Of a stretch of DNA of 64,000 nucleotides, positions 52,801 to 62,349 are shown piece after piece. The stretch is from Nostoc sp. CENA543 (GTDB lineage: Bacteria; Cyanobacteriota; Cyanobacteriia; Cyanobacteriales; Nostocaceae), in the NCBI RefSeq assembly GCF_002896875.1, contig NZ_CP023278.1, positions 4,906,501 through 4,970,500 on the forward strand, in the 5' to 3' direction. Positions within the stretch are counted from its first letter, which is position 1. Every line of letters starts with the position of its first letter. The position numbers were made by a program, and so were the translations under genes. The notes below the pieces were generated by a model. That model was given only the letters and a program-made list of their open reading frames with translations, searched no databases and had not been told where the DNA came from.

Positions 52801-53445
52801 TTAGGCTGGTGTTAAAACTGCATCCCGAAGACGTTCAACTAAATTATGTAAGTTACCTGTATTCAGGCGATAGCTAAGAGGATGAGCAATTAATCTGGCT
52901 GTGCTTTCATACAAAGTAGTAATCTCTACCAAGCCATTTTCTCTTAGAGTTCTGCCACTAGACACCAAATCAACGATCGCCTCTGACATCCCTGTAATCG
53001 GCCCTAGCTCCACAGAACCATAAAGCGGCACAATTTCCACTGGTAAATCTAAACTTTGAAAGTATTCATTGGCGCAATTAACATACTTAGAAGCAACCCG
53101 ACTATGGGGTGGTAAGTCCACAGGCGATTTATAAGGACTAGATGCTTTCACCGCCACTGACATCCGACAATAGCCAAAACCCAAATCTACTAAATGAGCA
53201 ACTTGTGGTTGTTTCTCTCGCAGAACATCGTAACCAATAATACCAATTTGCGCCTGACCATATTCTACATACACAGGCACGTCTTGCCCTCTGACTAACA
53301 ATCCTTTGGCTGTTCCGCTAGCATCAGTAATTTGCAATTGGCGAGTTCCTGAGTCTAAAAAAGCACTAAAATCCAAACCCACAGATTGCAGCAGGCGGAT
53401 GCTATTTTTTAGTAGTTCCCCTTTCGGCAGTGCAACAGTTAACAT
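52801..53445 (-). CDS. hisG: ATP phosphoribosyltransferase, catalytic subunit (short form)
   Basis: 214 residues. [20 protein letters not shown] at the start, [19 protein letters not shown], the PRPP-binding-like [12 protein letters not shown], and [20 protein letters not shown] mark HisG. The length is that of the short form that lacks the C-terminal regulatory domain and needs HisZ, which is not in this window. It joins ATP and PRPP in the first step of histidine synthesis. Single-gene unit. Confidence 0.94.
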   Translation of the reverse strand: MLTVALPKGELLKNSIRLLQSVGLDFSAFLDSGTRQLQITDASGTAKGLLVRGQDVPVYVEYGQAQIGIIGYDVLREKQPQVAHLVDLGFGYCRMSVAVKASSPYKSPVDLPPHSRVASKYVNCANEYFQSLDLPVEIVPLYGSVELGPITGMSEAIVDLVSSGRTLRENGLVEITTLYESTARLIAHPLSYRLNTGNLHNLVERLRDAVLTPA

Positions 53446-53760
53446 TCTCTTTCTTGGTATCCTTGGCTATGGACACTTTATCAGGATTTATGCAAGGGTG
53501 TAAGGGTGTGGGGGTGTGAGGGTGTAGGGGTGTGAGGGTGTAGGGGTGTAGGGGTGTGGGGGATAAATAATTAATTGGTGTTGCTGATTGATAATATGAA
53601 TTTGTCTTACGTATATTGCTTCGCAAAACCCACAGTATCAGTAAAACAGTAGGAAGAAAAAAGGTGATTTTGGTGTTTCCTACTCTGACTAAAGCCGAAT
53701 CATTGATATTCTTCTTTCCCCTACACCCCTACACCCCTATACCCCTATACCCATAGCAAT
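53446..53760. other. Intergenic region between hisG and the response regulator
   Basis: About 315 bases between divergent genes, taken up largely by the inverted-arm repeat of 53493-53757. The two promoters must lie in or between the arms. Confidence 0.6.
53493..53757. repeat. GGGGTGTAGGG / CCCCTACACCC inverted arms
   Basis: Left arm 53493-53562 consists of about nine GGGTGTAG/GGGTGTGG units; right arm 53718-53757 of CCCCTACACCCCTATACCCC units. The arms are complementary with about 155 bases of other sequence between. The right arm stops three bases from the response regulator ATG, so that gene has no visible Shine-Dalgarno site. Confidence 0.82.
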
Positions 53761-54453
53761 ATGAAAATTTTACTCGTTGATGATGAAGTAGAACTCACCG
53801 ATCCTTTAAGCCGTGTCTTAACGCGGGAAGGTTACACCGTCGATGCGGCTTATCATGGTGCAGTCGGTAGAGAAATGGCACAGTCAGGTAGTTATGACTT
53901 ATTAATTTTAGACTGGATGCTGCCTGGTAAAACTGGCTTGGAAATTTGCCAGGAATTACGTAATCAAGGACAAATTACCCCTGTTTTGTTTCTCACAGCT
54001 AAAGATACATTAGATGATAGGGTAAAAGGTTTAGATGCTGGTGCGGATGACTATTTAGTCAAACCCTTTGAACTGCGGGAATTATTGGCTAGAGTCCGCG
54101 CCTTGTTGCGGCGTTCAGGTTCGCAAAGCTATGAAACAACTACAGCCAGATTAACTGTAGCTGATTTAGAACTGGACTATGATAATCAAGTCGCCTACCG
54201 TCAAGGTAGAGTCATTGAACTTTCCCAGAAAGAAAGTCAGCTGTTGCAATATTTTATGGAACGTACGGGACAGTTACTCACTCACGCCCAAATTTTGCAA
54301 TATCTTTGGCAAGATGAAGAACAACCTAGCAGTAATGTGATAGCTGCTTTAATTCGGCTACTGCGGCGGAAAATTGAGGTAGGTAAGGAAGAACCCTTAA
54401 TTCATACAGTTTATGGTAAGGGCTATCGTTTTGGAACTTCATCTGTAGAGTAA
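53761..54453 (+). CDS. OmpR-family response regulator (RppA-like)
   Basis: 230 residues: receiver (KILLVDDEVELTDPLSRVLT, Asp in DLLILDWMLPGKTG, Lys in DDYLVKPFEL) and a C-terminal winged helix (VIELSQKESQLLQYFMERTG, then LLRRKIEVG and IHTVYGKGYRF). It is close in kind to the RppA regulator of photosynthesis and photopigment genes, but the name is not certain. No histidine kinase gene follows, so it is an orphan here. Confidence 0.9.
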   Translation: MKILLVDDEVELTDPLSRVLTREGYTVDAAYHGAVGREMAQSGSYDLLILDWMLPGKTGLEICQELRNQGQITPVLFLTAKDTLDDRVKGLDAGADDYLVKPFELRELLARVRALLRRSGSQSYETTTARLTVADLELDYDNQVAYRQGRVIELSQKESQLLQYFMERTGQLLTHAQILQYLWQDEEQPSSNVIAALIRLLRRKIEVGKEEPLIHTVYGKGYRFGTSSVE

Positions 54454-54569
54454 AATAGATTCAGCTCAAAATTATAGATGAGAAGCTAGTAAATACATAA
54501 GTTATTCAAATGATAGATTTATTTAACTATTGTACTAATAGTTTTTTGAGAAACTACTAGTAGAAAATA

Positions 54570-55208
54570 TTAAGTTCCTGGACGAGAGCGGAGATGATCG
54601 GGTATATGATGGCGATCGCCTAATATTTCTAACAAAGGCCCATTAACATCAAATTTAACCATACTTACGGACGCAACTAAAATATTCACCCGATAGCGAT
54701 AGCGTCCTAAATCAATTCCCAGCAAACTGCAAAGTATAATCCGAATCGTGGCTTTATGGGAAACTACTAAAACATTTCCTTGGGGATGTTTTTCTTGAAT
54801 TTCAGCAATTACCGTCATAGAACGGTTTGCAATCTCTACCGCCGTTTCTCCACCTATTGGTGCATTCCAAGCAGGTTCTGTCATCCATTTTACATAGTTA
54901 TCTGCGTAATTTTCTTGAGCAAAGGATTTACTCTTAGCCTCCCATGCGCCGTAACTACCTTCTCTGAGTCCATCTCGCAACTGCATCTCCATACCAGTAG
55001 CATCACAAAATGGCTTGGCAGTTGCAATTGTGCGCTTCATGGGGCTAGCATAGACTGCTTCCCACTTCAATTTTTGATAAACATCAGCAAAACTCCTGGC
55101 CATCTGTATTCCTTCTGATGTCAACTCCGCATCAGTTGCACCGCAGAAATTACCACTTTGACTAAAAGTAGTTTCTCCATGTCGCAGTAAGTATAAATTG
55201 AGTGTCAT
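54570..55208 (-). CDS. Histidine phosphatase family protein (phosphoglycerate mutase-like)
   Basis: 212 residues from ATG 55208; the frame extends 31 codons upstream to another ATG, but the family begins at LNLYLLRHGETTFSQ. RHGE holds the phospho-accepting His; YASPMKRTIATAKPFC, the acid region LREGSYGAWEAKS, and VLVVSHKATIRIILCSLLG with the second His are present. It could be a phosphatase acting on sugar phosphates or nucleotides. The acyltransferase gene lies about 100 bases upstream. Confidence 0.85.
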   Translation of the reverse strand: MTLNLYLLRHGETTFSQSGNFCGATDAELTSEGIQMARSFADVYQKLKWEAVYASPMKRTIATAKPFCDATGMEMQLRDGLREGSYGAWEAKSKSFAQENYADNYVKWMTEPAWNAPIGGETAVEIANRSMTVIAEIQEKHPQGNVLVVSHKATIRIILCSLLGIDLGRYRYRVNILVASVSMVKFDVNGPLLEILGDRHHIPDHLRSRPGT

Positions 55209-55314
55209 AGCTTGTATGTTGATGGGATCAAGGAGTCTGTGCAAATATAAACTACCATCACTTTCACAATCGAATGTGTCATAACAGGACAAAGTCATCA
55301 ACCAAAAAAGTCAA

Positions 55315-56379
55315 TTAACCACAGACTTTTGAAATGGAAGACAATTGAGTTAGTCGTTGGTTAATTTGCATTTGTAATTGTTCGCGCAATTGATTGGCTT
55401 GTTGATAAACTAATCTTCTACTATTACTGCCTTGGTGATTACACTCTATTTTGCTGTTGATGGTTGCTAATGGTTGAACAAAATAACGTAGGCGAGTTTT
55501 CATTGCCCAAACTCCCATTGAAGGAAAGAGAATGAGTATGAACATTAAAGGCGAGATGGGACAAAAGGGTAAATTAAATAGTCTTTGTAACTTTTGTAAG
55601 TTGACTGTCCAAGGATGTAAAGATTCGCTACCAATACAAACGACTGGCAAAATCGGAATATGATAGCGATCGCTTAACTGTAAAAAACTCACATCAAATT
55701 TTTGCAGTTGATAGCGTTTCCCCCAACCTTTCAAGGGGCCGCGTAAACCTTCCGGTGCATATAACAAAGTTTTACCCTGGGAAATAGCCTCCTCAAAATC
55801 AGCCAATTCTGCACGCACACCACCCAAAACCTGCGACCATTTTGGAGGTAGCCACCACACCATCCAAGGATGTTCAAATAATGATACTCCCGCTACAGGT
55901 TGCACTGTCCAACCCTGTTTTTCCCCTAACAAATAACCCAAACTAATAAAGTCCCAAGGAAAACACATCCCTGCATGGTTCATAGCCACAATTAACGCAC
56001 CTGTAGAGGGTAAATTATCTACTTGGTGCAATTCTCCGCGAAAATAATATTTCACAATAAAAGCTAAAATTTCTTCACGAAAAGCCCGTTGATAGTCAGG
56101 ATTAAATTCTACAATTTCTGTTCGAGGAGAACGACAACCCAAACGCAACCATCGACTCAAAAACGCCAGATAAAATCCCCCAGGAATTAAAAATAGTAAA
56201 TATTCTAGCCAATGCCAACCGTCGGGATCTGCGTGATAATGTTGCCAATGACGGTTAAATAAAATTAACCACCCAGGAGGATACCACAAACAAAACCAGT
56301 CAACCCAGCTAAATTGATATGGTTGCTGAGTTGTAGTTGCTGAAGAATGTATCAGACTTGCAGAATGTTGATTAAACAC
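55315..56379 (-). CDS. PlsC-like acyltransferase
   Basis: 354 residues. LIVAMNHAGMCFPWDFISLG (about 127-146) is a variant of the NHxxxxD motif, and TLLYAPEGLRGPLKGWGKRY is the PEG-type acyl-acceptor site. Two hydrophobic stretches precede them (about 30-45 and 75-95). These features fit glycerolipid acyltransferases of the PlsC superfamily (cyanobacterial hemolysin or DGAT-like branch). The active-site spacing (HAGMCFPWD, seven residues between His and Asp) differs from canonical HX4D, so the acceptor is uncertain. Confidence 0.8.
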   Translation of the reverse strand: MFNQHSASLIHSSATTTQQPYQFSWVDWFCLWYPPGWLILFNRHWQHYHADPDGWHWLEYLLFLIPGGFYLAFLSRWLRLGCRSPRTEIVEFNPDYQRAFREEILAFIVKYYFRGELHQVDNLPSTGALIVAMNHAGMCFPWDFISLGYLLGEKQGWTVQPVAGVSLFEHPWMVWWLPPKWSQVLGGVRAELADFEEAISQGKTLLYAPEGLRGPLKGWGKRYQLQKFDVSFLQLSDRYHIPILPVVCIGSESLHPWTVNLQKLQRLFNLPFCPISPLMFILILFPSMGVWAMKTRLRYFVQPLATINSKIECNHQGSNSRRLVYQQANQLREQLQMQINQRLTQLSSISKVCG

Positions 56380-56543
56380 AACTACCGAGTAAATAAGATA
56401 TCAATTATATTTGGCTGCTATCTTAGCCTGATAAATTTATAATGTGTATCCAACTACAGGCGTAAAAAATACTACATCAATATCACAGGGTTACGATCAA
56501 CAAAATCTATCAAACGAGCTAGCTTAGATATAAGTTTCTGTGA

Positions 56544-57203
56544 GTGGCAATGATGTTATTAGAACTCAAGCGCATCTATATTCCACCTGGACAAACAGTA
56601 GTGTTACGAGATGTAACTTGGCAAGAATTAGAAACCATTCTCGAAGAGTTAGGAGAACACCGCGCCGCCCGCATTGCTTATGATAGGGGAATGTTAGAAA
56701 TTATGGCACCATTGCCAGAGCATGAATACGGTAAAGAAATTATTAGCGATTTATTGAAGGCACTGTTAGAAGAACTAGACACCGAATTTATTAGTCTTGG
56801 TTCTACCACCTTCAAGAATCAATTCATGGCTCAAGGTATAGAACCTGACCAGTGTTTTTATATCAAAAACGAACCTCAAATTCGTGGCAAAAATAGACTA
56901 GATTTAACGATAGATCCTCCACCAGATTTAGCCTTAGAAATTGATATTACTTCTCGCACCCATCCCAAAATTTATCAATCGCTGCAAGTACCAGAATTGT
57001 GGCGGTTTGAAAAAGGTAATCTACAAATTAATGTTTTGCAAGATGGTATTTATATAGAATCTGAAACTAGCTTAATTTTTCCCAACTTGCCTTTAATTGA
57101 TGTCATACCCCAATACCTGGAGCAAAGTAAAATCATTGGCAGAAACACTACTATCAAGAACTTTCGGATTTGGGTAAGACAGCAGCTAATTGGCGGATCA
57201 TAA
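56544..57203 (+). CDS. Uma2 (DUF820) family nuclease-fold protein
   Basis: 219 residues with a PD-(D/E)XK-like Uma2 fold: RIAYDRGMLEIMAPLPEHEY, SDLLKALLEELDTEFISLGS, EPDQCFYIKN and PPDLALEIDITSRT (catalytic Glu/Asp region), LWRFEKGNLQI. The family is greatly expanded in filamentous cyanobacteria, and its biological role is unclear. A second Uma2 gene follows 78 bases later. Confidence 0.88.
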   Translation: MAMMLLELKRIYIPPGQTVVLRDVTWQELETILEELGEHRAARIAYDRGMLEIMAPLPEHEYGKEIISDLLKALLEELDTEFISLGSTTFKNQFMAQGIEPDQCFYIKNEPQIRGKNRLDLTIDPPPDLALEIDITSRTHPKIYQSLQVPELWRFEKGNLQINVLQDGIYIESETSLIFPNLPLIDVIPQYLEQSKIIGRNTTIKNFRIWVRQQLIGGS

Positions 57204-57281
57204 TGACAGATGTAGGTTGGGTTGACGACAGGAAACCCAACACCAAGATTAATATTGTATGTCTAAAATTGGTAAATTAAA

Positions 57282-57845
57282 ATGACAGCTATAGTTACAA
57301 CAAACAGCACATTAGTAGAATTTTTACAACTTCCATATATAGATGAGTCACCAGCATGGGAATATATTAACGGACAGGCAATTCAAAAAACTATGCCAGG
57401 TGGAAAACATAGCCTTTTACAAAAACGTTTAGTGGGAGTAATTGATACAGCAGGAAGTAATTACGAAGCTTTTCCTGAATTGCGTTGTACTGTCGGTAAT
57501 CGTTCCATAGTTGCTGATATTGCAGTAGTGGCTAGTAACGAAATTCCATTAGATGAAAATGGCGATATTAGCAGCACGGGTATTAATTTTGCACCAGCTT
57601 GGATAATTGAAATTCTCTCACCTGATCAAAGTCAAACTAGAGTAACAGGTAATATTCTGCACTGTATGAGAAATGGTACTCAACTAGGATGGTTAATAGA
57701 TACCTATGAACGCTCAATTATAGTTTATCGTTTAGCTTGCCTCCCCGATATATTATCAGGAGCAGATGTATTACCAGTCCTAGAAGGTATGAATTTAACG
57801 CTGGACGTTAATGATATCTTTGCTTGGTTGCAAAGAGTTAGCTAA
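57282..57845 (+). CDS. Uma2 (DUF820) family nuclease-fold protein
   Basis: 187 residues: AWEYINGQAIQKTMPGGKHS, LRCTVGNRSIVADIAVVAS, APAWIIEILSPDQSQTRVTG and NGTQLGWLIDTYERSI show the Uma2 core. It differs from its neighbour at 56544-57203 and belongs to a different branch (it has SPDQS instead of SRTHP). Its stop codon overlaps the end of arsC on the other strand by 8 bases. Confidence 0.88.
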   Translation: MTAIVTTNSTLVEFLQLPYIDESPAWEYINGQAIQKTMPGGKHSLLQKRLVGVIDTAGSNYEAFPELRCTVGNRSIVADIAVVASNEIPLDENGDISSTGINFAPAWIIEILSPDQSQTRVTGNILHCMRNGTQLGWLIDTYERSIIVYRLACLPDILSGADVLPVLEGMNLTLDVNDIFAWLQRVS

Positions 57846-58233
57846 GAGATGAAATTAATTTTACAACTCTTTCTTTGACTTCATCACGAACACGGCGAAA
57901 TGTGTCTATAGATTCTCCTTCGGGGTCATCTAATTGCCAATCTTCAAATACTTCTCTAATAACCCAAGCTTCTGGTAAATTCACACCACAACCACATAAA
58001 GAAATGACTATATCGTAATCTTTGGGGTTGAAATTATCTAAAGGTTTAGAATACTGCTGACTAATATCAATACCAACTTCTGACATGACTTGCACAGTGA
58101 TGGGATCTACTTCATTGATTGCCAAACCTGAACTTGTAACGTTAATTTTTCCCTCTCCTAATGTTCGTGCAAAACCTTCTGCCATTTGAGAACGGCGGGA
58201 GTTATGCTTGCAGACAAACATCACATTTCTCAT
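57838..58233 (-). CDS. arsC: Arsenate reductase, low-molecular-weight phosphatase fold
   Basis: 131 residues. The P-loop is VCKHNSRRSQMAEGFAR (CX5R, Cys8) and a later VISLCGCGVNLPEAW gives the additional cysteines; this is the Synechocystis-type ArsC that uses glutathione/glutaredoxin. It reduces arsenate to arsenite, which the upstream-encoded Acr3 pumps out. AGAGGGG precedes the ATG. Last gene of the ars operon, 56 bases after arsI. Confidence 0.92.
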   Translation of the reverse strand: MRNVMFVCKHNSRRSQMAEGFARTLGEGKINVTSSGLAINEVDPITVQVMSEVGIDISQQYSKPLDNFNPKDYDIVISLCGCGVNLPEAWVIREVFEDWQLDDPEGESIDTFRRVRDEVKERVVKLISSLS

Positions 58234-58289
58234 ACTACCCCTCTAGAATTTAATAGAGATGAAATCCTCCTCTGTTAAGAAATTTATAT

Positions 58290-58739
58290 CTATGCACAAC
58301 AAGGTTTATTAACAGTCTGAACTTCTCCCGCAGCAGTCGTGACCACATTTTTTTCTGGTGCTGTATCTGCTACTTTTACAACAAAAACCTCCCAACGGTT
58401 GCCATCGGGATCTGTCACCCACACTTTATCTTGCAAAGCGTAGCAACAATCGGTGTTGTCCTCTCTAAATAATGCTAGTCCTGCATCTGTAAAACGTTTG
58501 ATAGCTGATTTTACCTCGTCGCTACTTTCAACTTGTACACCTAAATGAGACAATGCGCCGCCAGTCTGCACACTATTAGTTAAATTGAGTGTCAGATTTA
58601 AAGCTGGGTTAGAAATATCAAATTTGGCATAGTCAGCTTTGTATTTTACAGGTTCTAAGCCAAACATAGCCCGATAAAAAGTCACGGACTTTTCAAGATT
58701 AGTCACATTCAAAGCGACATGAGTTTTCATAGCTGTCAT
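58290..58739 (-). CDS. arsI: ArsI/CadI-type VOC metalloenzyme (C-As lyase)
   Basis: 149 residues with a vicinal-oxygen-chelate fold: KTHVALNVTNLEKSVTFYRA, SHLGVQVESSDEV and DKVWVTDPDGNRWEVFVVK (metal His, His and Glu). The vicinal pair in DNTDCCYALQDK and the terminal NKPCCA are the thiols expected of ArsI, which binds trivalent methylarsenicals and cleaves their C-As bond with Fe(II) and oxygen. AGGAG lies 7 bases before the ATG at 58739. The ars context favours ArsI over CadI. Confidence 0.88.
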   Translation of the reverse strand: MTAMKTHVALNVTNLEKSVTFYRAMFGLEPVKYKADYAKFDISNPALNLTLNLTNSVQTGGALSHLGVQVESSDEVKSAIKRFTDAGLALFREDNTDCCYALQDKVWVTDPDGNRWEVFVVKVADTAPEKNVVTTAAGEVQTVNKPCCA

Positions 58740-58769
58740 AATTTTTCTCCTAATAGTTTTTGTCTTAGG

Positions 58770-59888
58770 TTAATGCAAAGAATTAATACAGCGTGGATCT
58801 GGTAAACTTGCCTTTTCTGGCTCTCGTGGAAACCAGGGTGCTGTGCGCTTACAAAATTCCACCAGCATTAACATAACTGGGACTTCGATTAATACGCCTA
58901 CCACAGTGGCGAGTGCTGCACCAGAATTTAAGCCAAACAGCATAACGGCTGTAGCAATGGCAACTTCAAAGTGGTTGCTAGCTCCAATTAAGGCGGCAGG
59001 TGCAGCGTCTTCATAAGAAAAATTGAGTTTTAATGCTGCCACATAACTAATTAAGAAAATAAAATTAGTTTGAATAAATAGTGGCACAGCAATTAATAAA
59101 ATATGAAAGGGATTGTTGACAATTAATTCACCTTTAAATGCAAATAGCAAGATTAAAGTAATTAGCAAAGCTGTAATAGCAACGGGACTAAGATACTTCA
59201 AAAATTGCCCTTCAAACCATTCTCTGCCTTTATATTGGAATATCCAGTAACGGCTGTAAATCCCAGCAATTAAAGGCAAACCTACATAAATTAACACTGA
59301 TAAAACTATGGTTTGCCACGGTACAGTTAGATCATTTGCTGCTAGCAACCATCTGCCTAACGGTGCGTATAAAAATAGCATGGCTAGAGAGTTAACTGCC
59401 ACCATCACCAAAGTGTGTCCTTGATTGCCGTAGGACAGATAACCCCACATCAACACCATTGCTGTACAGGGTGCAATTCCTAGTAAGATTGTGCCAGCGA
59501 TGTAAGAATTTGCGATCGCTACTTCACTACCACGAATCAATTCTGTACCAGCAATTAACGGACGAAATAACCAACCGAGAAAGAATTGAGCAAAAACTAC
59601 CATCGTGAATGGTTTAATCAACCAATTCACCACCAAGGTAAGAATGACAGGCTTGGGAGTACGAAGTGCATTGACAGCCTGGCTAAAATCAATCTTCACC
59701 ATGATGGGGTACATCATGAAAAACAGACATACCGCAATAGGTATTGATACTTGATAAATACTAATAGCATCAAGTTTTACCGCTACCTCTGGAAATAATC
59801 TACCCAGGGTGATGCCGGCAAAAATGCACAGAAACACCCACAGGGTAAGATATCGTTCAAAAAAGCTGAGATTACTCTTGGGTTTCAT
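58770..59888 (-). CDS. Arsenite efflux permease, ACR3 family
   Basis: 372 residues, ten membrane helices. [20 protein letters not shown] and the conserved Cys in [19 protein letters not shown] are ACR3 signatures, and [18 protein letters not shown] with [15 protein letters not shown] ends the protein. It exports arsenite with the proton gradient. The codons begin right after a minisatellite (59893-59930), leaving no Shine-Dalgarno site. arsI follows 30 bases downstream. Confidence 0.93.
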   Translation of the reverse strand: MKPKSNLSFFERYLTLWVFLCIFAGITLGRLFPEVAVKLDAISIYQVSIPIAVCLFFMMYPIMVKIDFSQAVNALRTPKPVILTLVVNWLIKPFTMVVFAQFFLGWLFRPLIAGTELIRGSEVAIANSYIAGTILLGIAPCTAMVLMWGYLSYGNQGHTLVMVAVNSLAMLFLYAPLGRWLLAANDLTVPWQTIVLSVLIYVGLPLIAGIYSRYWIFQYKGREWFEGQFLKYLSPVAITALLITLILLFAFKGELIVNNPFHILLIAVPLFIQTNFIFLISYVAALKLNFSYEDAAPAALIGASNHFEVAIATAVMLFGLNSGAALATVVGVLIEVPVMLMLVEFCKRTAPWFPREPEKASLPDPRCINSLH

Positions 59889-59892
59889 TTTT

Positions 59893-59930
59893 AGGGGTAT
59901 AGGGGTGTAGGGGTGTAAGGGTGTAAGTGT
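59893..59930. repeat. GGGGTATAGGGGTGTA minisatellite upstream of acr3
   Basis: Five GGGGTGTA/GGGTGTAA units four bases upstream of the acr3 ATG, followed further upstream by TTTTGAATTTTGAATTTTG units at 59936-59960. They occupy the ribosome-binding region. Confidence 0.85.
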
Positions 59931-59964
59931 CTTTTTGAATTTTGAATTTTGAATTTTGAATTGT

Positions 59965-61224
59965 TTAGTCTCCCTCTCCGGCTTTCCAGGCGATCGCTTT
60001 ACTGGGTTTCGGGTCGGGTAATTTCACTGAAACTACGGCTGCCCCTAGTACCAAAAACATCGATGTCCACAGACAACCTACCAACCCCAGCCATTGATAT
60101 ACCAAGCCAGATAAAACCGTACCAGCTAACCTACCGCCGGAGTTAGCCATATAATAGAAGCCAACATTCAGGGCTACTTTGTCATCATCGGTAAAAGCTA
60201 ACACCAGATAAGAGTGAACCGCAGAGTTAAAGGCAAACACCACACCAAATAACAGCAGTCCCCCCACAATGGCGATATTAGCGGGGATACCTAATTGTAG
60301 AGCAAGGGCGATCGCAGCTGGCACGGCTGTTAAGGTAAATGTCCAAAACTGGATAGTTTTAGACTGTGGCGGACGACCAGAACCAAAGCGTCTAATTAGT
60401 GTTGGTGCTGATGATTGAATAATGCCATAGCCAATCACCCACAACGCTAAAAATCCACCAACTTGATAAAAAGACCAACCTAAAACCTCACGCAAGAACA
60501 CAGGTAAGGCCACCACAAACCACACATCCCGCGAACCGAATAAAAAGAATCGGGCAGCCGAAAGAATATTAATTTCTGGACTCTTAGAAAACAGTTGGCT
60601 AAATTTAACTTTCTTCTTAATTTTGCCCATGCCTTTCGGCAGCATCAAGCCAGTAAACATCAGCAGGAATAAACCACCTGCCATTATTAATAAGGAATTG
60701 ACAAAACCAAATCCACCCAACAAAGCACTACCAACAAAAAAACCAACTCCCTTGAGAGCATTTTTAGAACCAGTCAGCACCGCCACCCACTTAAACAAAG
60801 CAGACTGAGCATCTTGAGGAACTACCAACCGAATCGCACTTTTAGAACTCATCTTAGTTAAGTCTTTGGCAATTCCAGAAAATGCCTGAGCCGTCATCAC
60901 AAACAAGACTGCAAACCACTGCGCCCAACTGGGATTCAGATACGCCAGCATCACCAAAGAGAAAATCTGCAATCCAATGCCAGTATAAAGAGTTACTTTT
61001 AATCCTAATTGTGAACCAATCCAACCGCCTAAAAAATTAGTGACAATGCCAAAGACTTCGTAAAACAAGAATAGAGAAGCGATTTGTAATGGCGTATAGC
61101 CAATTTTATTGAAGTAGAGCAACACTAGCATTCTCAGCGCACCATCTGTAATGGTGAAACCCCAATAGGCAAGTGTTACCAGAATATAGTTTTTGAAATT
61201 TGCTTTAGATGCTGTAGTAGTCAT
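59965..61224 (-). CDS. arsJ: Organoarsenical efflux MFS transporter ArsJ
   Basis: 419 residues with about twelve membrane helices. The start [20 protein letters not shown] followed by [20 protein letters not shown], and [19 protein letters not shown], are typical of ArsJ. It exports 1-arseno-3-phosphoglycerate, which the GAPDH encoded upstream makes from arsenate; the compound then falls apart outside the cell. The gene order gapdh-arsJ supports the call over a generic MFS. Repeat DNA (61227-61275) sits in the 85-base gap to gapdh. Confidence 0.9.
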   Translation of the reverse strand: MTTTASKANFKNYILVTLAYWGFTITDGALRMLVLLYFNKIGYTPLQIASLFLFYEVFGIVTNFLGGWIGSQLGLKVTLYTGIGLQIFSLVMLAYLNPSWAQWFAVLFVMTAQAFSGIAKDLTKMSSKSAIRLVVPQDAQSALFKWVAVLTGSKNALKGVGFFVGSALLGGFGFVNSLLIMAGGLFLLMFTGLMLPKGMGKIKKKVKFSQLFSKSPEINILSAARFFLFGSRDVWFVVALPVFLREVLGWSFYQVGGFLALWVIGYGIIQSSAPTLIRRFGSGRPPQSKTIQFWTFTLTAVPAAIALALQLGIPANIAIVGGLLLFGVVFAFNSAVHSYLVLAFTDDDKVALNVGFYYMANSGGRLAGTVLSGLVYQWLGLVGCLWTSMFLVLGAAVVSVKLPDPKPSKAIAWKAGEGD

Positions 61225-61226
61225 GG

Positions 61227-61275
61227 GGGAAGGTAGAAGCAGGGGGCAGGGAGCAGGGAGCAGGGGGCAGGGGAG
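61227..61275. repeat. GCAGGGGGCAGGGAG minisatellite
   Basis: Six GCAGGGA/GCAGGGG units between gapdh and arsJ. Confidence 0.85.
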
Positions 61276-61309
61276 CAGAGGAGAACAAATTTTACCCAGT
61301 CCCCAGTCC

Positions 61310-62323
61310 CTAACGAAGATTCAATGCAACTTTACGAGCGAGTTCAACCATGCGGTTGACGTAACCCCATTCGTTGTCATACCAAGCCAGAATTTTTACT
61401 TGTGTCTCGTCAACCACCATCGTGGAAAGGGCATCAATAATGGAAGAACGAGGATCATCTTTGTAGTCAATAGATACTAAAGGACGCTCCTCATAGCCAA
61501 GGATGCCTTTCAGGGGTGCTTGTTCAGAAGCAGCTTTTAACAGGCTGTTAATTTCTTCTACTGTGGTAGGTTGTACTACCTCAAACACACAGTCTGTCAA
61601 CGAAGCGTTAAGTAGTGGGACTCTGACTGCAACACCGTTAAGTTTACCGTTGAGTTCGGGATAAATTAACCCGATGGCTGTAGCAGATCCTGTAGTGGTA
61701 GGAATTAACGAGAGACTGCTAGCACGCGCCCGACGCAAATCTTTGTGAGGTGCATCGACTAGGGTTTGAGTATTGGTGTTGTCATGGATGGTAGTAATAA
61801 TTCCATGTTTAATACCCAAGCCTTCATGAATAACTTTGACTACTGGTGCTAAACAGTTGGTTGTACAAGAAGCCGCAGTTAATAGGTGATGTTTGTCAGG
61901 TTCATAGAGATTATCATTTACCCCCATGACTATATTTAAAGCTTCTTCCTTCACCGGAGCAGCTACAATTACCTTCTGCACTCCCCGCTTAAAATAGGGG
62001 TCAAGGGTGGCAGGTGTGCGAAACTTACCAGAACATTCCAGCACTATATCCACACCGAAATCTTCCCAAGGTACATCACCTGGTTTAGCATACTCAGTAA
62101 AGCTGAGGGGTATACCATCAATGAGAACTCGTTCACCTTCTGCTTCTACTTCGGGTGTCCAGCGTCCATGTACAGAATCAAACTTGAGTAAATGAGCTGC
62201 TGTTACAGCCCCACCTTTGATTTCATTAATATGAACAAATTCTAGTTCTGGCCAACCCCAAGCAGCTCGCAGTGCTAGCCGTCCCATCCTACCAAAACCG
62301 TTAATGCCAACACGAATTTTCAT
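61310..62323 (-). CDS. ArsJ-associated glyceraldehyde-3-phosphate dehydrogenase
   Basis: 337 residues. NAD-binding [15 protein letters not shown], catalytic Cys in [17 protein letters not shown], active-site His near [12 protein letters not shown], and [15 protein letters not shown] at the end. It belongs to the GAPDH type found in ars operons next to arsJ, which uses arsenate instead of phosphate to form 1-arseno-3-phosphoglycerate. The ars location separates it from the central-metabolism gap1 and gap2 genes, which would lie elsewhere. Confidence 0.9.
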   Translation of the reverse strand: MKIRVGINGFGRMGRLALRAAWGWPELEFVHINEIKGGAVTAAHLLKFDSVHGRWTPEVEAEGERVLIDGIPLSFTEYAKPGDVPWEDFGVDIVLECSGKFRTPATLDPYFKRGVQKVIVAAPVKEEALNIVMGVNDNLYEPDKHHLLTAASCTTNCLAPVVKVIHEGLGIKHGIITTIHDNTNTQTLVDAPHKDLRRARASSLSLIPTTTGSATAIGLIYPELNGKLNGVAVRVPLLNASLTDCVFEVVQPTTVEEINSLLKAASEQAPLKGILGYEERPLVSIDYKDDPRSSIIDALSTMVVDETQVKILAWYDNEWGYVNRMVELARKVALNLR

Positions 62324-62349
62324 TAGCTTAGATAAATAAATTTCTCAAA

